A stretch of DNA of 64,000 nt from Hirundichthys speculiger (lineage: Eukaryota > Chordata > Actinopteri > Beloniformes > Exocoetidae). The stretch is taken from positions 124,001 through 188,000 of the forward strand of contig JAGFBZ010002251.1 of the NCBI GenBank assembly GCA_018398805.1. Direction: 5' to 3'. The notes beneath the pieces are model-generated. The model worked only from the letters and a program-made list of their open reading frames with translations, was not told the DNA's origin and did not search any database. Of the stretch, positions 57,902 through 64,000 are shown one piece after another; within the stretch, counting starts at the first letter, position 1, and every line of letters starts with the position of its first letter. The position numbers and the translations under genes are program-made.

Positions 57902-58612
57902 TGGAGCCCTGTTTGGGTCATAATTCAATGAATAAATTATGAAATACAGGCGTTTATTATTATGAAATACGTATCCATTATTATGAAATGTTTCCCATTA
58001 TTATGAAATACATGTTTATTATTATGAAATATTCCCATTATTATGAAATATATGAGCCTGTTGGCTACCTCTCGGAGTAAGTCAGAAAAGGATCTTTCTC
58101 CTGTCGCCATGCCGTCAAAATCAAGTTTTCCCTACATTTCGCGCTACGTTTCTTAGTCGATGTCAACTTTTTTAACCGTAAACTGAGGGTGAATGCACCT
58201 GCAGTTTACGCTCGATGTGAGTCCCCGACCAACTGCATGGAGAAGGATCAGCCAATGAGTGTGCAGGTCAACCACTGGTCCCGCCCACTGGCAAAATGTC
58301 ATTATTATGTAAAAACTCATTCTTAGATAAAAAAAAAAGCCATTCTGAAATCAACTATTATGCATTAAACTAAGATTAAATAATAATAAAAATATATTTG
58401 ATAATAATTACATTTCATAATAATGGGAAATATTTCATAATAATACACATATATTTAATAATAATAGGAAATATTTCATAATAATAAACATGTATTTCAT
58501 AATAATGGCAAACATTTCATAATAATGGATACGTATTTCATAATATTAAACACCTGTATTTCATAATAAGAGACTCATTTATTCATTGAATTATGACCCA
58601 AATGGGGCTCCA
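57902..58612. mobile_element. MITE with long inverted arms built of ATTATTATGAAAT units
   Basis: 711-bp element between TA dinucleotides (57900-57901, 58613-58614). Ends TGGAGCCCTGTTTGGGTCAT and the inverse of ATGACCCAAATGGGGCTCCA. Each arm, about 160-230 bp, carries several ATTATTATGAAATA units in matching order, so the arms can pair over most of their length. The middle 250 bp is unique. No coding frame. Confidence 0.88.
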
Positions 58613-59374
58613 TAGATAATGGACAAAAAAGAAATACCATCTTTCTGAGACACATTACTCCATCATTTTAAGCATTCATTTTAAGCCATTTAATGTGCCT
58701 TCCTTCATATAAATGCTAAACTTAACTAGATGAATATGAAAAATGAAAATAATTCTCTACTCTTCAGCTCTTCAACCACCAACTGGATGAATTTTACTGC
58801 TTCTTTCTGCCTTTTCTGAATATTTCAGTTCAATCATTTTCATAGTTTTGATTAAACAGCAAAGAAAAGTTTTGAAAAACATGGAAATATATTCTTTTTT
58901 CAAATATATCGTTTACTTGCTTTTTTTTTTTTACAACCATAATTCCTAAATAAAGTGATTCATAAAATATACATAAAATATAAAATTTTTAAAAGAAAAA
59001 GAAGCAATGACGAAATCATGTTTTCTCCACAACAGAACATAGAAAAACATTAAATATGGAAGGTGAAACATTTTATCCTTGACCCAAACATACAGAGACT
59101 CCTCCAGATTCTCTCAATCGTTTCATGATATTTATACATTATACTACAGAAGATGAGGTATTCAAAGTCTTCACAACTTTACACTTGGAACATTCTCCTT
59201 AAATTCCAGATGCATTATTTTTTGCAGATTGGTGAACCTCTGCCATCTTTATTTTTGACGCCTAATCGTGTAACTGGCCTGTCTCCAGTTAACCTAACCA
59301 GTCAACATGCTGCACTTTTTTTAAATCCAGTAATCATATTGTGACCTTGGATTTAGAAAAGTACAACAGTCAAA

Positions 59375-59500
59375 CAGGTTAGGATGACCGGTAATCCAGT
59401 AATCCAATAGTGCTGCCGTCCACCGTGCAGGAGGTTGGGGTTCAAATCCTGGTCGCGTCAGAAAAGGGCGTAAATCTTGTGCCAAATCAATCATGGAGAT
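59375..59500 (+). mobile_element. tRNA-derived SINE fragment
   Basis: B box GGTTCAAATCC (59439-59449) preceded by a decayed GGTAATCCAGTAATCC head and followed by GCGTCAGAAAAGGGCGTAAA and TGTGCCAAATCAATCATGG, the order of a common fish SINE. Confidence 0.6.
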
Positions 59501-61842
59501 TACTGCAGCCAAAAAGGAAGTAGTAATCACACTGTGACCTTTCTGTTAGGATATGTTCACATGATATACGGAAATATACAATTTGGTAGTCTGACTGACC
59601 ATCTGAGTTATGCTTTTAGTTTTTTTTTGTTTTTTTATTTCCTTTGCTAAAGGAAATAAAACGTCTCAGCAACCAGCCTGTTTCCTGACTATGCTAACTG
59701 GGTCATGCAATACGTCAACAAGTCTTCAAATAATCTTTTAGAGAAGATATATTTGACACAGTTTCCTGAAGTATTGATAAAATGTTTGTGGCATAATTTG
59801 GTCAAAACATCACACGGATAAAGTTCAAAAGCTCTCTCCGTTCTCTTCGAGTTCGTGTTACAGCTCTGTGTGACGCTCGAGTTGCAGTACAGGATGTGAA
59901 GTTGGGTGGAGATAAAGTGAAGGAAACTGGATAATTATTCTGGTCTGATCTGGAACGCTGGTGTCACAGTGTTCTGCAAATCCCAACTGAATGACATTTT
60001 CAGACCAGTGCGGGTCCAGACTGGTTTCAGCAAACGCCCTCCAGAATGGACCGCAGTGGAGTGGGAACGCTAATGAGTGACTGCTGAAGGAGGAACAAAA
60101 ACAAAGGTGTTGATCAAAGGTGTTGTTAGCAGTTAGCAGTTGTTAGCCACTGAAAAAATACATTTGTCTTCCCTTAATATGTCCCCTTTAAGTTCCCAAC
60201 CACTTTATTTTGCTTTATTTTTTTTTTAAATCCATGTGCTGTAAATGCTGCTGGGTGCAACCAAACATTTCTCCAGTGTTGACAGCGGGACTGTGGAGCT
60301 GCGTCCGTTCAACAAAACACACCTATGTTCAAAGGAAATGACCGTTTCACGGAGAAACTCAGCAGAGGCGCGACCTTCTGTGGCATGACTCAGATAACGA
60401 GTGGAGACCCCCCTCCTGTGAGTTTGACAAAGATGCTGTTATTTGAAGCTATCTCAACACCGCTGCGAATTTCCCAACAGCTAGCAAAATAATAGCGCAA
60501 CACAACCCCGTTCCCATGCTGTGCATAAATGTTTGCGTGGACTCTCTCGTCTCATTAATAGGCAATTCCAGCTACAAAAGCAAATGTGCGATGACTTACC
60601 TCCTGCTGCGGTTTGTGCAGCCCACCACGGTCAGCGGGACCAGGACCCCCCCCCCCCCTCCGGTCCCACCAGAGGAAGCGTCATCGCTGCCCACACAAAG
60701 ACTGACACATCAGGGAGAAGCGAAAACTCCCAACTACAGCTCCAAACAAATATTGGTGGGTTGTGTGGGACGTTTCCAGTGGGACTGTTTGATATTCCCT
60801 TTGTGGATAAGATGCCAGTCGTTTATCAAGCACATGCATCGCTGTGTCGTTCTGACCTGGCTGTTGGGGGCCTTAAAAGGCCAGATCAGAGGAAGTCTCA
60901 TGGGTCAAAGGACCTTATGGTTTTAGTATCTTGACCCCGAAACGGGAAGCCGTGCGGGTCAAATGAAAAGGCCCATAACGCATGCAAGTGTAGTAAATAA
61001 GCACGAGCTAAGCCAGCTTCTCTAACCGGTTGGGCCCCACATAAAATCCAGGTACGTCTCAGGGCCACCAGGGAACCTACGGACAAACCCACCGACCTAC
61101 CCAGCAGACAACTCAGCAACACTGGCTTTTTCTTTTCTTTTTTTTTTTTTTTTTTTTGGATGAATCCAAATCCGATGTCTGATCAATCAACCTTCCTTTG
61201 ACTCAGTGTTTGTTTCTAACCGACTCCTGAGAGAAGCATGTGACCAACTCCGTTGGTCTGTTGGGATGGAAACAAATGGCTAAAGACAAACACGGACATA
61301 TACAGACCTGCTACGACTGGAGTTAGGTTAATCAGGATAGTTAGAGGGATTGTCCGTACAGTCCGGACAATGAGCTGGGAGTTTGTTTTGTAGTACTGAG
61401 GGTGTAACGCAGGTTCAAGTGATGATTCTCTGTGAGGTCTGTGTCCTTCAAAGGCAGATGACTCAGGTTCTAACATTAATTGCTATTTTGCTTCAAATAT
61501 ACAGTGGTACCTCCACTTACGAATGTCTCTACATACAGAATTTTCAGGTTTCGAAACGCCTTAATGGGAAATTATTGCCTCTTGTTACGAAAGAAATTTC
61601 AGGATACGAAAGGCAAAAATACAGTACGAGCTGCTACTCGCAGCTCCCAGAGTTTACCGGACGTAAACATACTTGTAGCTGCTCTGCCATTAGCTATCTC
61701 CTAGCATCTTCCTGGCTATCGCCTAGCATCTTCCTGGCATCCCTTTGAGATTTGAGGAAAATTCCATTAAGTTTCGGAATTCGTTGAAAAGAATCACCCA
61801 GAAAAAGTGTTCACTAGTCGGGCTATCGCTCACTATGATGAT

Positions 61843-61920
61843 GTTTGCCTCGCACATTTTCGAAGGATTGTTAAAACCCGACAAAAGCAAACGTCCTTGG
61901 ATCGGTTCTTTACAAAACGT
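61843..61920 (+). pseudogene. Tigger transposase C-terminal remnant
   Basis: Plus-strand frame containing LAHFRRIV and KTRQKQTSLDRFFTKR, the C-terminal signature of pogo/Tigger (TIGD-like) transposases that ends in LDRFF. Only about 25 residues are readable; upstream catalytic parts are deleted. The listed open frames in this area use the wrong phase. Confidence 0.82.
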
Positions 61921-62148
61921 CAGGCAAAAACCACTGCCTTTATGCCTGAACCATTATTCTAAACCATTGCCTAAACCATTATTCTTTACTTTATTCTTTG
62001 TTTTTTATTATGTACAACTCTCGTTTTATGTTTATTGTGCAGTAATCTAATTGTAACAAGATATTTGTTACATGTTTTGATGCATTTCTATGATTTATAA
62101 AAAAATGTATGTCCGAATTTTGGGGGGCTTGGAGCGGATTAGAGCATC

Positions 62149-62525
62149 TACAGTAATCCCCCACACTTCGCGGTCTCAGCAATCATGGTCTCAGTACATT
62201 GCGGAAGTTTCAAAAATATTAATAGAAAAAAAAGAAAAAAAATTCAAACGAAGCGCGCGAGGCTGAAGCGAAACCCATCACATCATGAATGAGTCTCAGG
62301 AAGCAACTAGAGCCGACGGGGTAGGCCCCATGAACGAATATCGAGACCTGTGATTGGCTGCTATGACAGGCATTATGTGCCGTCGGTTGTCTGTACGCTG
62401 ATTGGCTGTGAGGCGTCCCCACATCTCCCGTCTCTTGCTCTTGTCAGCTACGCACAGAGAGATCGTCAAAGTGAGTGTACGTTCCGTAGATTTTGCGTAC
62501 GTGCGTACATGTATACTGTTTGTAC
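62149..62525. mobile_element. insert with a second pogo-type terminus
   Basis: Starts CAGTAATCCCCCACACTTCGCGG within the Tigger copy, where the 17387 copy has only about 30 bp. TCGCGG near CAGTAATCCC is typical of Tigger-like ends. No matching right end was seen, so it is truncated or rearranged. Confidence 0.55.
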
Positions 62526-63232
62526 ATATTACATCTACTTATGAAATTTTCAGGTTACGAAACTACTTCCAGAACCAATACATTTCGGAAGTAGAGGGAC
62601 CACTGTATAATCAGTTTTAACCCAAAACTGCTTCAATTCATGTTGTTTTGGTCTCTAACAAATATTTTACCCTCATTACCGCCTCCTATAAGCCTCGAGG
62701 TCGATTGAAGTCCGGAAGGCTCCTTTAAGGATGCAGCACCTGAACTGGGACATATTCACTGTCAGGTGAAAAATATGAACTAGCGCCACCTTAAAAAGTC
62801 TCCATCAACTGTATAAGAAGAAAAGGAGGCGAGTTCCTCTTTCTATATGAATATCCTTCTGAATATAATATTATAAAAGCCACATTATCTAAAACTATTT
62901 TACGGCTTTCATTTATTGCGTGAACTGAGTGGTAATCCCCCCCTTGGCCCAAGGGATCCATCTGTTTCTGGTTAAATGATAAACAGTCATGTCTGGAGTA
63001 TTTTCCTTCGCCCACAATGATAAAGAAATTATACCAGTCTTAAAGTAATAACTCTCCATGATACAAAAGTGACTCATCGCTAAAATCGTTTCAGTTTCCA
63101 CTTTTACCACCAGGAACAGATACAAAATTCCAACATATGTCCTCAGGAGAGACCCTGACTTTGACTAATCTTAAATAAACTGCAGGGTCTCATGATAATG
63201 TGATGTAATTTCTAAATTTAACCGTGTTTTTG

Positions 63233-63250
63233 CCCCCCCCCCCCCCCCCC
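63233..63250. repeat. C homopolymer
   Basis: 18 C in a row; a similar run of about 14 C lies at 60646-60659. Confidence 0.85.
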
Positions 63251-63689
63251 GCCCTCCCGACCGCGTGACGTCAGCATCCTCTGATCCCCGCTGACCCCCG
63301 TGGCCTTTGACCCTCTGGTGACTCACTCCAGCAACTTTCCCAAATTAACTTTTTTCTCTGGTCTCCCACGCACACCTTCCCTCCGCTGCCGCTCAGGTTT
63401 CTGGAAAACACAGTTTCTTTGTAGTTTTATGAACGGAAGAGACGGCTTCAGTTTACTGGGCTGTCCGGATGAATTCCAGTTGAAGCAGTTAATGGAGAAC
63501 AGCGAGACGCTCGCGGGAGAACAACAACACACTGGTTTATGGAGAAACAATAGGAGTAAACAGACAGCCCAGCTTAGGGGCCGGCCTTTGAGGAGCTGTC
63601 AGATAAGCAGGTTCTGTTTTCAGTTTTTATCTCACTTGAAGTTCATCAACTATGGAAGTATTTCTGTGCCACCTGAGTTTGAATACGAA

Positions 63690-64000
63690 TTTTTAAGAAT
63701 AGAATTTTTCAGCATCAAAATCAGACTTTGAATTTAAAAAAAATTCAGATTTCTAGCACTGAATTTTTTTTTGCCTCTGAATTTTATTTTGTTAAAATAA
63801 ATTCAGTGTTAAAAAAAATTTGTTGTCTTAAAATGTTCAGTTTTTCAAAATTCAACATGTAAAGAAATTCAGCACCCCAAAAAATTCAGTGTAAAAAAAA
63901 AAAAAAAACCAACATCTCAAAAAAATTCAGTGTAAAAAAATTCAATTTCTAAAAAAAAAATCAGTGTAAAAAATTCAACCTCAAAAAATTCAGTGTAAAA
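63690..64000. repeat. degenerate AAAAAATTCAGTGT tandem array, open to the window end
   Basis: Irregular repeats of AATTCAGTGTAAAAA and AAATTCAAC over about 300 bp, reaching the last base. A short similar ATTCAAAATTCAAA run lies at 60-100. Confidence 0.75.

Larger units (their letters stand above)
61502..62605 (+). mobile_element. pogo/Tigger-type element, copy 2, with transposase tail
   Basis: 1104-bp element between TA dinucleotides (61500-61501, 62606-62607), ends CAGTGGTACCTCCACTTACG and the inverse GTAGAGGGACCACTG. It keeps the C-terminal end of a Tigger transposase (next entry) and the shared subterminal text GGGGGGCTTGGAGCGGATTA. A second pogo-like end is inserted at about 62149-62525. 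Confidence 0.88.
38463..64000 (-). other. presumed syn3 intron, open to the window end
   Basis: No synapsin exon upstream of the GHAHAGMGK exon was found, so the rest of the window is presumed intron; this is inference. About half of it is assignable to transposons listed separately. Stretches with nothing recognised include about 41430-44080, 46452-47342, 48390-49528, 49970-52100, 52690-53270, 53720-54400, 56650-57890, 58620-59370, 59540-60590, 60670-61500 and 62610-63690. GC-rich patches at 42550-42680 and 44160-44380 may be regulatory or exonic but have no recognisable product. Confidence 0.55.

Noticed and set aside
60516..60934. Overlapping 136- and 137-codon plus-strand frames
   Set aside because: Two overlapping frames across a C homopolymer with no domain in either; likely chance.

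Overview
The window is ordinary vertebrate nuclear DNA, most likely from a ray-finned (percomorph-type) fish. Evidence is the intron-rich protein gene, the very high density of small DNA transposons (hAT, pogo/Tigger, Tc1-like, TTAA-flanked, Harbinger-like), tRNA-headed SINEs, an RTE/Rex3-like LINE piece with a GGAT tail, and long microsatellites. There is no sign of operons, phage, plasmid or CRISPR.

One protein gene is clearly present: the 3' part of a synapsin gene on the minus strand, best matched to synapsin III (syn3). Eight coding exons can be read from 38462 down to the stop codon at 14299. All have GT-AG borders, and their phases join without a break: 816 nt, 271 codons plus stop. 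They encode the second half of the ATP-grasp C domain, a short Pro/Ser/Gln-rich linker that includes a 19-nt exon, and the a-type C-terminal domain E. The 5' exons must lie beyond 64000. No TIMP exon was recognised, although TIMP genes are nested in synapsin introns of other animals.

Layout. 1-14.3 kb is flank downstream of syn3 (part may be 3' UTR): four TSD-flanked small transposons, a 948-bp TTAA element and a 1.05-kb degenerate telomere-like tract. 14.3-15.9 kb holds the last four exons, with a THAP-domain transposon exon in the last intron. 15.9-26.7 kb is an intron with a Tigger copy, an hAT copy and a Tc1 relic split by a SINE. 26.7-38.5 kb holds four exons; its introns carry hAT elements, a TTAA MITE, a 29-base G run and a 28-bp minisatellite with a 224-bp higher-order duplication. 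38.5-64 kb is transposon-dense, presumably intronic sequence with nested insertions: hAT in hAT, hAT with a MADF-like reading frame inside another repeat, Tigger inside a dispersed repeat, and a second pogo-type end inside a Tigger copy that still encodes a transposase tail.

No new multi-gene system was found. The most notable features are the nested transposon layers, dated relative to each other by precise target-site duplications, and the 620-bp hAT-like element carrying an intact MADF-type open frame. All names come from reading motifs and termini by eye; no database search was run.
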